Assembly: GCF_963974575.1 (NCBI RefSeq)
Contig: NZ_CAXBBQ010000001.1
Span: 372,001 to 436,000, forward strand
Direction of reading: 5' to 3'
Source: Sphingosinicella sp963974575
Lineage (GTDB): Bacteria; Pseudomonadota; Alphaproteobacteria; Sphingomonadales; Sphingomonadaceae
DNA: 64,000 nt
Shown here: positions 46,487 through 55,072 of the stretch, piece by piece
Layout of the letters: every line of letters starts with the position of its first letter
Position numbering within the stretch: position 1 is the first letter of the stretch
Translations under genes and position numbers: made by a program
The notes under the pieces: model-generated
Databases searched by the model: none
What the model saw: the letters and a program-made list of their open reading frames with translations, nothing else
What the model was told of the DNA's origin: nothing

Positions 46487-47701
46487 ATGCCGACTGCAGC
46501 CATGACGATTCCCGGCGGGGCCGATCCCGTCCCCGTGCCGCGCGCACCCACTGCGCGTGAGGACGGACGTGTCGATCTCGTCGGCCTGAACAAGGCCGAA
46601 ATGGCAGCGGCGCTGGTCGCGGCGGGCGTTCCCGAAAAGCAGGCCAAGCTGCGCGCCAAGCAGGTGTGGCACTGGATCTACCACCGCGGCCTGACCGATT
46701 TTGCGGGCATGACTGACATCGCGAAGGAGACGCGCGCGCTTCTCGCCGAGCGCTTCGTCGTCGGCCGCCCCGAAGTGACGCTGCAGCAGGTCTCGACCGA
46801 CGGCACGCGCAAATGGCTGCTGAAGACTGACGACGGCAACGAATACGAGATGGTGTTCATCCCGGATGCGGATCGCGGCACGCTCTGCGTGTCGAGCCAG
46901 GTCGGCTGCACGCTCAACTGCCGTTTCTGCCACACCGGCACGATGAAGCTCGTCCGCAATCTCACGGCCGGCGAGATCGTCGGGCAGGTGATGCTCGCGC
47001 GCGACGCGCTCGGCGAATGGCCGCAGCCGGGCGAGGATCTGACCGGCGAAGCGCGGATGCTTTCCAACATCGTGATGATGGGGATGGGCGAGCCTCTTTA
47101 TAATTTCGATAATGTTTCCAAGGGCCTCGGCATCGTCATGGACGAAACGGGCCTCGCGCTCAGCCGCCGCCGCATCACGCTTTCGACAAGCGGCGTCGTG
47201 CCCATGATGGCGCGCGCGGGCGCCGAGATCGGTGTCAACCTCGCCGTCTCGCTTCATGCCGTGACGAAGGACGTGCGCGACGAGATCGTGCCGATCAACC
47301 GCAAGTACGGCATCGAGGAGCTTTTGAGGGCGTGCGCCGCGTATCCCGGTGCCAACAACGCCCGTCGCATCACGTTCGAGTACGTGATGTTGAAGGACAA
47401 GAACGATTCGGACGAGGATGCGCACGAACTCGTGCGCCTCATCCGCAAGTACAAGCTGCCAGCGAAGGTGAACCTCATCCCGTTCAACCCGTGGCCGGGC
47501 GTGGCTTACGAATGCAGCGACGACGATCGTATCGCGCGCTTTTCAGACATCATCTTCAAGGCGGGCATTTCGGCGCCGGTTCGCACGCCGCGCGGGCGCG
47601 ACATCATGGCTGCCTGCGGCCAGCTGAAAAGCGAAAGCGAGAAGTTGTCCCGCGCGGAGCTTGATCGGATCGCAGCGGAAAAGCAGGCCGCGCTGGCCTG
47701 A
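46487..47701 (+). CDS. rlmN: 23S rRNA (A2503-C2)/tRNA (A37-C2) methyltransferase RlmN
   Basis: Radical-SAM methylase of 404 aa. The [4Fe-4S] motif C141-x3-C145-x2-C148 lies in SQVGCTLNCRFCHTG. MGMGEPLYN and LAVSLHAV are conserved, and the C-terminal cysteine C377 (DIMAACGQL) forms the enzyme-methyl intermediate. The ATG is inside a perfect 14-bp palindrome CATGGCGCGCCATG (46476-46489) and has no ribosome site; TTACAT 8 bases upstream is a possible leaderless -10. A second ATG is at 46502. Confidence 0.96.
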   Translation: MPTAAMTIPGGADPVPVPRAPTAREDGRVDLVGLNKAEMAAALVAAGVPEKQAKLRAKQVWHWIYHRGLTDFAGMTDIAKETRALLAERFVVGRPEVTLQQVSTDGTRKWLLKTDDGNEYEMVFIPDADRGTLCVSSQVGCTLNCRFCHTGTMKLVRNLTAGEIVGQVMLARDALGEWPQPGEDLTGEARMLSNIVMMGMGEPLYNFDNVSKGLGIVMDETGLALSRRRITLSTSGVVPMMARAGAEIGVNLAVSLHAVTKDVRDEIVPINRKYGIEELLRACAAYPGANNARRITFEYVMLKDKNDSDEDAHELVRLIRKYKLPAKVNLIPFNPWPGVAYECSDDDRIARFSDIIFKAGISAPVRTPRGRDIMAACGQLKSESEKLSRAELDRIAAEKQAALA

Positions 47702-47704
47702 GCG

Positions 47705-48214
47705 TCAGGCGGTGGGAAGCAGTTCCAGCGTCACGTCGGTGAGCCCGGCGTTCAGCATACCGAGTTCGCGGGCCGCCGCTTTCGAGACGTCGATCACGCG
47801 GCTGCCGGTGAAGGGGCCGCGGTCGTTGACACGTACGGTCACGCTGCGGCCGGTCTTTTCGCAGGTCACCTTCACCAGGCTGCCCATCGGCAGGGTGCGG
47901 TGCGCGGCGGTCAATGCGTCCTGGTCGAAGATTTCGCCGCTCGCGGTGCGGCGGCCGTCGAACTTGTCTGCGTAATAGCTGGCGCGGCCGGAGCCGAGCA
48001 GCTGCAGTTCCGCTTCGCTCGCGAAAACCGCGTCTTCGGCGTCAAGGGTCGCGGAAAGTTCGTCGGAGAGCGGGGCGGGCGCCGAAGCTTCGGCAAAGGC
48101 GCACAGCGCAAGCGCCGTGGCTGCCGCAGCCGCTGCGCGGATCCAGCGTCCGCGAATCTGAATGAGATCGGCCCCAATCACGAGTGTGTCCCTGACGACT
48201 TCGCTTCGTCGCAT
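47705..48214 (-). CDS. RlpA-family septal ring protein (double-psi beta-barrel)
   Basis: Secreted protein of 169 aa. A signal peptide-like hydrophobic segment (IRAAAAAATALALCAFAEASA, about 21-42 from the 48214 start) precedes the RlpA domain: GRASYYADKFDGRRTASGEIFDQ and MGSLVKVTCEKTGRSVTVRVNDRGPF, with VIDVSKAAARELGM. RlpA proteins cut or bind denuded glycan strands of septal peptidoglycan. No SPOR domain is present, unlike classical RlpA. The start at 48214 has an AGGCGAG site; an in-frame TTG at 48241 would add 9 residues. The start codon lies in a strong hairpin. Confidence 0.88.
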   Translation of the reverse strand: MRRSEVVRDTLVIGADLIQIRGRWIRAAAAAATALALCAFAEASAPAPLSDELSATLDAEDAVFASEAELQLLGSGRASYYADKFDGRRTASGEIFDQDALTAAHRTLPMGSLVKVTCEKTGRSVTVRVNDRGPFTGSRVIDVSKAAARELGMLNAGLTDVTLELLPTA

Positions 48215-48235
48215 CCACTCGCCTGCGACGAAGCG
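48202..48235 (-). promoter_or_regulatory. 12-bp perfect hairpin over the rlpA-like start codon
   Basis: CGCTTCGTCGCA (48202-48213) pairs perfectly with TGCGACGAAGCG (48224-48235) around a 10-base loop. In the mRNA the loop holds the ribosome site and the first base of the ATG, while the other two bases of the ATG and the next codons are in the stem. This could strongly reduce translation unless opened. Confidence 0.55.
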
Positions 48236-48292
48236 TTTCAAACCCGCGTTCCGGCGAGAGGGTTAACGGGGATTTGCATGGCCCAAGTTCTT

Positions 48293-48298
48293 GATTAG
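48293..48298 (+). promoter_or_regulatory. -10 element of cfa, probably leaderless
   Basis: GATTAG ends 9 bases before the cfa ATG at 48308. No -35 consensus was found at the right distance and no clear ribosome site is present. Confidence 0.3.
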
Positions 48299-48307
48299 GG
48301 TCGCGCC

Positions 48308-49531
48308 ATGCTGCTGCTGGATCGTATGCTGAAGCGTCTTGTTCGCGACGGCGAGCTCACAGTCACCACCTCGGATCGGCGTGTCCGCCGCTACGGCAGG
48401 CCGCATCCCGCGTTGGCGCCGGTATCCCTGCATTTCACGGATGCGCGCACGCCGCTGCGCATCGCGATGAACCCGGCGATCGGCGCTGGCGAAGCCTTCA
48501 TGGACGGGCGGCTTCAGTTTACCGAAGGCGGCATTTCAGAGCTTCTCGAGCTCGTGGCGATGAACGCGCGCTGGTCGGATGACAATAATATCCGCAGCGA
48601 AACCCGCCGCGCGCAGAGCATCGGCGCCTATCTCTATCAGCTGAACTACCGCCGCGCCGCGAAGCGGAACGTCGCGCACCACTACGACCTTTCGGACCGT
48701 CTCTACGACCTCTTCCTCGATGCGGACCGGCAATACAGCTGCGCCTACTACCGCTCGGACGACACGACGCTCGAACAGGCACAGGTCGACAAGAAGGCGC
48801 ACATCGCTGCGAAACTGGCGCTGAAGCCGGGGCAGAAGGTGCTCGACATCGGCTGCGGCTGGGGCGGCATGGCGCTCTATCTGAACCGGGTCGCCGATGT
48901 GGATGTGCTCGGCGTCACGCTGTCGGAAGAGCAGCTCAAGGTTGCCCGCCGCCGCGCTGAGGAGGCCGGCGTAGCAGACCGCGTGTGTTTCGAACTGATC
49001 GATTACCGCGATGTGGAGGGCCCGTTCGATCGGATCGTGTCCGTCGGCATGTTCGAACACGTGGGCCTACCGAACTATCGCACGTTCTTCCGCCGCGTTC
49101 GTGAATTGCTTGCCGAGGACGGTGTGGCGCTGCTCCACACGATCGGACGGGCGGACGGTCCGGGCGCGACCGACGCGTTCACGGCGAAATACATCTTCCC
49201 CGGCGGCTATTCGCCCGCGCTGTCGGAAATCGTGCCCGTCATCGAGCGCGAAATGCTGTGGATCACCGATATCGAAGTGCTGCGGCTCCACTACGCGAAG
49301 ACGCTGGACGAATGGCTGCGCCGCACGGCAGCCGCGAAGGCGGAGATCGTGGCGCTCTATGATGAGCGTTTCTACCGCATGTGGACCTTCTATCTTGCGG
49401 CCGCGCGCGGTGCCTTCCGCCACGACGGGCATGCCAACTTCCAGATTCAGCTCACCCGGTGCCGCGATGCGCTGCCGATCACCCGCGACTACATGGCCGA
49501 GGCCGAAGCGCGATACACCGGGATGATATGA
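48308..49531 (+). CDS. cfa: Cyclopropane-fatty-acyl-phospholipid synthase family protein
   Basis: SAM-dependent enzyme of 407 aa that adds a methylene or methyl group to unsaturated acyl chains in membrane lipids. A small N-terminal domain (about 1-110) precedes the methyltransferase, which opens with VAHHYDLSDRLYDLFLD, then VLDIGCGWGGMALYLN (SAM loop), and VSVGMFEHVG and FTAKYIFPGGYSP, all typical of the family. The overlap (ATGA) with the acyltransferase gene suggests joint membrane-lipid remodelling. The symbol is by family; a homologous methylase is possible. Confidence 0.92.
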   Translation: MLLLDRMLKRLVRDGELTVTTSDRRVRRYGRPHPALAPVSLHFTDARTPLRIAMNPAIGAGEAFMDGRLQFTEGGISELLELVAMNARWSDDNNIRSETRRAQSIGAYLYQLNYRRAAKRNVAHHYDLSDRLYDLFLDADRQYSCAYYRSDDTTLEQAQVDKKAHIAAKLALKPGQKVLDIGCGWGGMALYLNRVADVDVLGVTLSEEQLKVARRRAEEAGVADRVCFELIDYRDVEGPFDRIVSVGMFEHVGLPNYRTFFRRVRELLAEDGVALLHTIGRADGPGATDAFTAKYIFPGGYSPALSEIVPVIEREMLWITDIEVLRLHYAKTLDEWLRRTAAAKAEIVALYDERFYRMWTFYLAAARGAFRHDGHANFQIQLTRCRDALPITRDYMAEAEARYTGMI

Positions 49532-50268
49532 GCCACCGCTTCTTCGGGCGCTCGCGCGCCGCGCTCGGTCTTGCGAGTGCTGCCATGCTCGTCCCGCCCT
49601 GGCTCCTGATGCCGCCCGCGAGCCTTCCCGCAAAGGCGCTCGAACGCCGCTTCCACCGCACGATCGCGGCGGGCTTTGGCCTTCGCCCGCAGGTGCTCGG
49701 AACCCCGGGTGCGGCGGGCACGATGTTCGTCGCCAACCACATCAGCTGGGCGGATATCATCAGCGTCGGGGCGGTGGTGGATACGGATTTCGTCGCGAAG
49801 GCGGATGTCGCGGCCTATCCCGGCATCGGCGCGCTCGCCGGGCGCACCGGCACGATCTTCGTCGAGCGCGAGCGGCGTTCGCAGGCGGGCAGCCAGATGG
49901 AGGCGATCCGGCAGCGGCTCATCGCCGGGCGGCGCGTGCTGATGTTCCCGGAAGGCACGACGTCCGACGGGCGCGGGCTGCTGCCGTTCCGCAGCAGCCT
50001 ATTCGCGGCGGCGGACGCGGCCGTTGCCGTGCAGCCCGTCACCATCCGCTACACCGCACCCGGCGGCGCGCCGCTCGATCCGGCGGCGCTTGATGCGATC
50101 GCGTGGATCGGTGACGAGGACATGCTGCCCAATGCGCTCGCGCTTGCCCGCCAGCGCGCCAGTGTCGTTCTCCATTTCCACGAGCCGGTCGCGCCTTCCG
50201 CTTTCGAAACGCGCAAGGCGCTCGCCGAGCATTGCCGAGACGTAATGCTTCGCCACTACCTGCCGTGA
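49528..50268 (+). CDS. 1-acyl-sn-glycerol-3-phosphate acyltransferase (PlsC family)
   Basis: Membrane-associated acyltransferase of 246 aa. An N-terminal hydrophobic segment (about 12-30) precedes the catalytic NHxxxxD motif in VANHISWADI (about residue 70), and the phosphate-binding block is MFPEGTTSDG at about 140-149. It would transfer acyl groups to lysophospholipid or lysophosphatidate. It begins within the stop codon of the CFA-family gene. Confidence 0.92.
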   Translation: MSHRFFGRSRAALGLASAAMLVPPWLLMPPASLPAKALERRFHRTIAAGFGLRPQVLGTPGAAGTMFVANHISWADIISVGAVVDTDFVAKADVAAYPGIGALAGRTGTIFVERERRSQAGSQMEAIRQRLIAGRRVLMFPEGTTSDGRGLLPFRSSLFAAADAAVAVQPVTIRYTAPGGAPLDPAALDAIAWIGDEDMLPNALALARQRASVVLHFHEPVAPSAFETRKALAEHCRDVMLRHYLP

Positions 50269-50395
50269 AACGGGGCGGCCGCCTTTTCGGAAATTTCTTC
50301 AATATATTCATGTGGGCTGCAGGGAATACGCTGTACGTCGCACGTATGGCGTTTGTGGCGATGCTCCGTTGCCGCTGAATATCGAAAAGGTGCGC

Positions 50396-51796
50396 GTGAA
50401 GAAGCTGTTTCCCTTGCTTTCCGGGCTGGCGCTCGCCGCGTGTGCGGCCGGGCCGGACTATCGGGCGCCTGTCCCCACCGCGCTCGGCGTGCCTGTGGCA
50501 TGGAGCGACGGCAGTGCCGCGCCCGAGGGCGATGCCGCGCTTGCCGAATGGTGGCGCGTCTACAATGATCCGGTGCTCGACGGACTCGTCGCGCGCGCCG
50601 TGGAAAGCAATCTCGATATCGCGCAGGCGGTGTCGCGGCTTCGTCAGGCGCGCGAATCGCTTCGGCAGTCGCAGGCGGGTTTCCTGCCGTCGGTCAGCGC
50701 TTCGGGCAGCGGCGGGCGCAACTTCCGTGAAGGTTCGCCCGACAGCAGCAGCTACTCGCTCGGCGCCGACGCGTCGTGGGAGATCGATCTGTTCGGCGGC
50801 ACCCGCCGTTCGGTGGAAGCCTCGCGCGCGGATCTTCAATCCGCAGGCTACAGCCTTGCGAACGTGCGCGCGGCGATCGTCGCGGAAACCGTCAGCAACT
50901 ATGTCACCGCGCGCCTCGCGCAGGAGCGGCTGCGTATCGCACGCGACACGCTGAAAACGGTCGAGGACAATTATGATATCGCGCGGTGGCGCGTGCAGGC
51001 GGGTCTTGTCTCGTCGCTCGACGAGGAACAGGCGCGTGCGCAGCTTGCGCAGAACCGCGCCTCGATCCCCTCGATCGAACAGAGCCTCGCAGGCTCGCTC
51101 AACCGCATCGCGGTGCTCACCGGTGATGCGCCAGGCGAGGCGACGCGCGCGCTGGAGACCGCCGCGCCGATCCCGGATGCGCCTGATGCGATCACCGTGG
51201 GCATTCCTGCCGATACGCTGCGCCAGCGGCCCGATGTGCGGCAGGCCGAACGCGTGCTCGCGGCCGCCACTGCGCGCATCGGCGTCGCGGAGTCCGCGCT
51301 TTACCCGTCGCTCCGCATCAGCGGCGACGTCGGCACCAGCGCGCTTTCGCTTGGCGGTCTCGGTGACGTCATCACGGGCGGCCTGTTCGCTTCGATCGGC
51401 CAGCTGATTTTCGATGGCGGCGCGACGGCATCGCGTGTCCGCGCGCAGGAAGCGGCGGCGGAAGGCGCGTTCGCGGCTTACAAGTCATCGGTGCTCGGTG
51501 CGCTTGAAGATGTGGAAAACGCGCTCGTCGCGCTCCGCGCTGCGCGCGAACGGCAGGTGCAGTTCACCGACGCTTATGATGCGGCGAACAACAGCGCCAT
51601 TCTGGCGCGCAGCCAGTATCAGGCAGGCCTCACCGATTTCCGGACGCTGCTCAGCGCCGAACAGTCGCTGCTGTCGGCGCGGCAGGGCCTCGCCGACGCG
51701 GACGCCGACGAAGTGTTCGCGGCGGCGCAGCTTTACAGCGCGCTCGGCGGCGGATGGCAGACAATGAACCCGATTGACGGATGGCAGCCCGAATGA
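50396..51796 (+). CDS. NodT-family outer-membrane efflux lipoprotein (TolC-like)
   Basis: Outer-membrane channel subunit of 466 aa. A lipoprotein signal (VKKLFPLLSGLALAAC, Cys at residue 16) anchors it. Two OEP repeats follow, with the family motifs WWRVYNDPVLDGLVARAVESNLDI, LGADASWEIDLFGGTRRSVEA and, in the second half, LRQRPDVRQAERVLAAATARIGVAESALYPSLRISG. It forms the exit duct of a three-part pump with the MacA-like adaptor encoded next (ATGA overlap). The GTG start at 50396 has an AAAGG site and gives the lipobox; the longer frame upstream does not. Confidence 0.94.
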   Translation: MKKLFPLLSGLALAACAAGPDYRAPVPTALGVPVAWSDGSAAPEGDAALAEWWRVYNDPVLDGLVARAVESNLDIAQAVSRLRQARESLRQSQAGFLPSVSASGSGGRNFREGSPDSSSYSLGADASWEIDLFGGTRRSVEASRADLQSAGYSLANVRAAIVAETVSNYVTARLAQERLRIARDTLKTVEDNYDIARWRVQAGLVSSLDEEQARAQLAQNRASIPSIEQSLAGSLNRIAVLTGDAPGEATRALETAAPIPDAPDAITVGIPADTLRQRPDVRQAERVLAAATARIGVAESALYPSLRISGDVGTSALSLGGLGDVITGGLFASIGQLIFDGGATASRVRAQEAAAEGAFAAYKSSVLGALEDVENALVALRAARERQVQFTDAYDAANNSAILARSQYQAGLTDFRTLLSAEQSLLSARQGLADADADEVFAAAQLYSALGGGWQTMNPIDGWQPE

Positions 51797-53166
51797 ACGA
51801 CACCAACACCCAGACGCTCGATGATTTCCTCGGCGCGCAGCCGGAAAAGCCGTGGCGCAAGTGGGCGATCTATGCGGCCGTCGCCGCGGCGCTGATCCTG
51901 TTCGTCATTGTCGTGCGCAGCTTCCTCTCCGACGATGCGCCGCAATACGACACGCGCCCCGTTGAGCGCGGCGACCTTACCGTCACCGTCTCGGCGACGG
52001 GCAATCTGAAGCCGATCAATCAGGTCGATGTCGGTTCCGAACAGTCGGGTCTCATCACCAAGGTGTTCGTCGACGTAAACGACCGGGTCACGCGCGGCCA
52101 GCAGCTTGCCGAGCTTGATCCTTCGCGGCTCCAGGATACGGTCACCCAGTCGCGCGCGCAGGTTGCATCAGCCGAAGCGAGCGTCGCGCAGGCGAAGGCG
52201 AGCGCTGCGCTCGCTAAGGCGACGCTCGATCGGCAGGAGGAGGTCTTCCGCCTTTCGGGTGGCCGCGTCCCGTCGAAGACCGAGCTCGACACGGCGCGCG
52301 CGAGCCACAGTCAGGCCGTCGCCAGCCTGCGCGCGGCAGAGGCGCAGGTGCTGGTCGCGAAGGCTCAGCTCTCGTCGTCGCAGACCAATCTTTCGAAGGC
52401 GCGCATCGTTTCCCCGGTCACGGGCGTCGTGCTCTCGCGCGATATCGAGCCCGGTCAGACGGTGGCCGCCTCGTTCAACGCGCCGGTGCTGTTCACCATC
52501 GCCGAGGATCTGAAGCAGATGGAGGTCGAGGTCTCGGTGGACGAGGCGGACGTCGGCCAGGTGAAAGACGGCCAGAGCGCGAACTTCAGCGTCGATGCCT
52601 TCCCCGGCCGCAGCTTTCCCGCGAAGGTCACGCGGGTCAACGTCGGCTCGAACGCCAGTTCGAGCAGCAGCAGCAGTTCGTCCGCATCGTCGAGCAGCAC
52701 GGCCGCCGTCGTCGCCTACACGGCGGTCTTGAACGTCGACAACCGCGACGAGACGCTTCGCCCGGGCATGACCGCGACAGCGGATATCGTCGCGAGCCGC
52801 GTGGAAAACGTGCTGCTGGTGCCGAACGCTGCGCTGCGCTTCAACCCGTCGACGCAGTCGGGGGCGTCGCAGGGCGGCGGCTTTACCAGCCAGCTCGTCA
52901 TGCGCCCGCGGCGCGGCGGCAATGCACAGAAGTCGGTGGGCTTCGGCGCGGGCAGCACGCAGACGGTGTATGTCGTTGATGCTGACGGCCAGCCCAAGAT
53001 GGTCGAGGTCGTCGTCGGCGACAGCGACGGCACCAACACCGCGATCCTGAGCGGCGACGTCAAGCAAGGCATGAAGGTCATCGTCGGCCAACTCGTCGCC
53101 GGGCAGGAAGCGCCGCCTGCGCGCGGCAACCGGCGTTCGGCGGAAAAGGCCGGCAATGGCCGATGA
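51793..53166 (+). CDS. MacA-like periplasmic adaptor (HlyD/RND family)
   Basis: Membrane-fusion protein of 457 aa with an N-terminal membrane helix (about 27-47). The lipoyl half VDVGSEQSGLITKVFVDVNDRVTRGQQLAELDPS, a coiled coil (about 115-200) and the second lipoyl half IVSPVTGVVLSRDIEPGQTVA fit MacA. A serine-rich run of about 20 residues (about 287-306, bases 52651-52710) interrupts the beta-barrel domain before VVAYTAVLNVDNRDETLRPGMTA. It should link the NodT channel to the ABC permease encoded downstream. The 3' end overlaps the ATPase gene by 11 bases. Confidence 0.93.
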   Translation: MNDTNTQTLDDFLGAQPEKPWRKWAIYAAVAAALILFVIVVRSFLSDDAPQYDTRPVERGDLTVTVSATGNLKPINQVDVGSEQSGLITKVFVDVNDRVTRGQQLAELDPSRLQDTVTQSRAQVASAEASVAQAKASAALAKATLDRQEEVFRLSGGRVPSKTELDTARASHSQAVASLRAAEAQVLVAKAQLSSSQTNLSKARIVSPVTGVVLSRDIEPGQTVAASFNAPVLFTIAEDLKQMEVEVSVDEADVGQVKDGQSANFSVDAFPGRSFPAKVTRVNVGSNASSSSSSSSSASSSSTAAVVAYTAVLNVDNRDETLRPGMTATADIVASRVENVLLVPNAALRFNPSTQSGASQGGGFTSQLVMRPRRGGNAQKSVGFGAGSTQTVYVVDADGQPKMVEVVVGDSDGTNTAILSGDVKQGMKVIVGQLVAGQEAPPARGNRRSAEKAGNGR

Positions 53167-53860
53167 TCCGATCATCCGCCTGCGCGGGATCAGCAAGACC
53201 TACGGCACCGGCGCGACCGCCTTTCAGGCGCTGAAAAGCATCGATCTCGATATCACGCGCGGTGATTTCGTCGCGGTGATGGGTCCGTCGGGGTCGGGCA
53301 AGTCGACCGCGATGAACATCCTCGGCTGCCTCGATGTGCCGACGAGCGGCGAGTACTTGTTTCGGGGGCACCACGTCGAAATGCTGGACCGCGATCAGCG
53401 CGCGCTGCTCCGCCGCCGCTATTTCGGCTTCGTGTTCCAGGGCTTCAACCTGCTGTCGCGCACCACCGCGCTCGAAAACGTCGAGCTGCCGCTGCTTTAT
53501 CGCGGCGAGGACCGGCGGACACGCTACGAACGCGGCATGGAGGCGCTCGACAAGGTGGGCCTCAAGCCGTGGTGGGATCACACGCCCGCCGAGCTTTCGG
53601 GCGGCCAGCAGCAGCGCGTCGCGATCGCCCGCGCAATCGTCACGAGCCCCGACGTGTTGCTCGCCGACGAACCGACCGGCAACCTCGATACGGAGCGGTC
53701 GTTCGAGATCATGGAGCTGCTCACCGATTTGAACCGCAGCGGCATCACCGTGCTGATGGTGACGCACGAGCCCGACATGGCGGCGTATGCGCGCACGATC
53801 GTGCATTTCCGCGACGGCCTCGTCGAGCGCGTCGAGAACACCGGAAAGGCGGGGGTGTAA
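53156..53860 (+). CDS. MacB-type ABC transporter ATP-binding protein
   Basis: Cytoplasmic ATPase of 234 aa: Walker A GPSGSGKST at about residue 42, Q-loop VFQGFNLLSRTTALENVELPLLY, signature LSGGQQQRVAIARA, Walker B VLLADEPTGNLD and H-loop VTHEPD. In MacB of enterobacteria the ATPase and permease are one chain; here they are two adjacent genes. It overlaps the adaptor gene and is 3 bases from the permease gene. Confidence 0.94.
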   Translation: MADDPIIRLRGISKTYGTGATAFQALKSIDLDITRGDFVAVMGPSGSGKSTAMNILGCLDVPTSGEYLFRGHHVEMLDRDQRALLRRRYFGFVFQGFNLLSRTTALENVELPLLYRGEDRRTRYERGMEALDKVGLKPWWDHTPAELSGGQQQRVAIARAIVTSPDVLLADEPTGNLDTERSFEIMELLTDLNRSGITVLMVTHEPDMAAYARTIVHFRDGLVERVENTGKAGV

Positions 53861-53863
53861 CCG

Positions 53864-55072
53864 ATGCTCGGCACCACGATCACGCTCGCCTTCCGCGCCA
53901 TCATGCGCCACAAATTGCGCTCGTTCCTCACCACGCTCGGCATCATCATCGGCGTCGCCGCCGTCGTCACCATGACGACGCTCGGCAACGGGGCGACCGC
54001 CGCTGTGCGCGAGCAGATCGCCAGTCTCGGCGCGAACATCCTGCAGCTTCGCCCCGGTCAGGGCTTCGGCCGCGGTGGCGGCGGGCCGCGCCCGCCCGAT
54101 TTCAAGCCCGAGGATGTCACGGCGATCGCAAGCCAGCTCACCGGCGTGCGTGCCGTCGCGCCGATGGCGCAAAGCTCGGGCACCGCGATCTACGAAGGCA
54201 ACAACTGGAACACGACCGTGAACGGCACCTCCGCCTCCTATTTCGAGGCGCAGCAGTGGCCGCTCGCGGGTGGCCGCCTGTTCATGCCGGAGGAGGAGCA
54301 GGCGGGTAAGCCCGTCTGCATCATCGGTAACACACTGAAGAACAACCTGTTCCGGCAGACCGATCCGCTGGGCAAGCGCTTCCGGATCAAGGGCGTGTCG
54401 TGTCAGGTGATCGGCGTGCTCGGCACGCGCGGGCAGGGCGGCTTCGGCCAGGATCAGGACGATGTCGTCGTCATGCCGATCAAGTTCGTGCAGCGGCGGT
54501 TCACGGGCAACCGCGACATCGGCCAGATCATGGTCGCGGTCGACGACGCCTATGATACCCAGACCGTGCAGGCCTCGCTCGAAGACCTGATGCGGGAACG
54601 GCGCAAGATCAAGCCGGGGGATGCCGATAACTTCAACGTTTTCGACACCAAGCAGATTTCGGACACGCTGACCGGCACCACCACGATCCTCACGCAGATC
54701 GTCGGCGCGGTCGCCGCGATCTCGCTGCTCGTCGGCGGCATCGGCATCATGAACATCATGCTGGTGTCGGTCACGGAGCGCACGCGCGAGATCGGCATCC
54801 GTCTCGCCATCGGCGCGGTGGCGCGCGAGGTGCTGCTGCAGTTCCTCGTCGAAGCCGTGGTGCTGTCGTGCCTCGGCGGGCTCATCGGCCTCGTCATCGC
54901 GCTGCTCGCGTCGCTCGCGATCGCGCCCTTGATGCAGGTGCCCTTCATCTTCGACCTGAAGATCAATATGCTGGCCTTCATGTTCTCGGCGGCAATCGGC
55001 GTGGTCTTCGGTTATTTCCCGGCACGGCGCGCGGCGTCGCTCAACCCCATCGACGCGCTCCGCCACGAATGA
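53864..55072 (+). CDS. MacB-type ABC transporter permease
   Basis: Inner-membrane permease of 402 aa with an N-terminal helix (about 20-45), a large periplasmic domain and three C-terminal helices (FtsX domain, from about 280). SFLTTLGIIIGVAAVVTM and SVTERTREIGIRLAIGA are MacB landmarks and the tail YFPARRAASLNPIDALRHE is diagnostic. With the preceding three genes it makes a complete efflux machine, probably for a peptide, macrolide-like compound or envelope substrate. It overlaps the next gene by ATGA. Confidence 0.94.
   Translation: MLGTTITLAFRAIMRHKLRSFLTTLGIIIGVAAVVTMTTLGNGATAAVREQIASLGANILQLRPGQGFGRGGGGPRPPDFKPEDVTAIASQLTGVRAVAPMAQSSGTAIYEGNNWNTTVNGTSASYFEAQQWPLAGGRLFMPEEEQAGKPVCIIGNTLKNNLFRQTDPLGKRFRIKGVSCQVIGVLGTRGQGGFGQDQDDVVVMPIKFVQRRFTGNRDIGQIMVAVDDAYDTQTVQASLEDLMRERRKIKPGDADNFNVFDTKQISDTLTGTTTILTQIVGAVAAISLLVGGIGIMNIMLVSVTERTREIGIRLAIGAVAREVLLQFLVEAVVLSCLGGLIGLVIALLASLAIAPLMQVPFIFDLKINMLAFMFSAAIGVVFGYFPARRAASLNPIDALRHE

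Noticed and set aside
50274..50287. GGCGGCCGCC followed by TTTT as a terminator after the acyltransferase
   Set aside because: The palindrome allows only a 3-bp stem with a 4-base loop, too weak for an intrinsic terminator.
53078..55066. 662-residue open frame antisense to the efflux genes
   Set aside because: His/Arg/Asp-rich composition typical of a shadow frame; covers certain ABC transporter genes.
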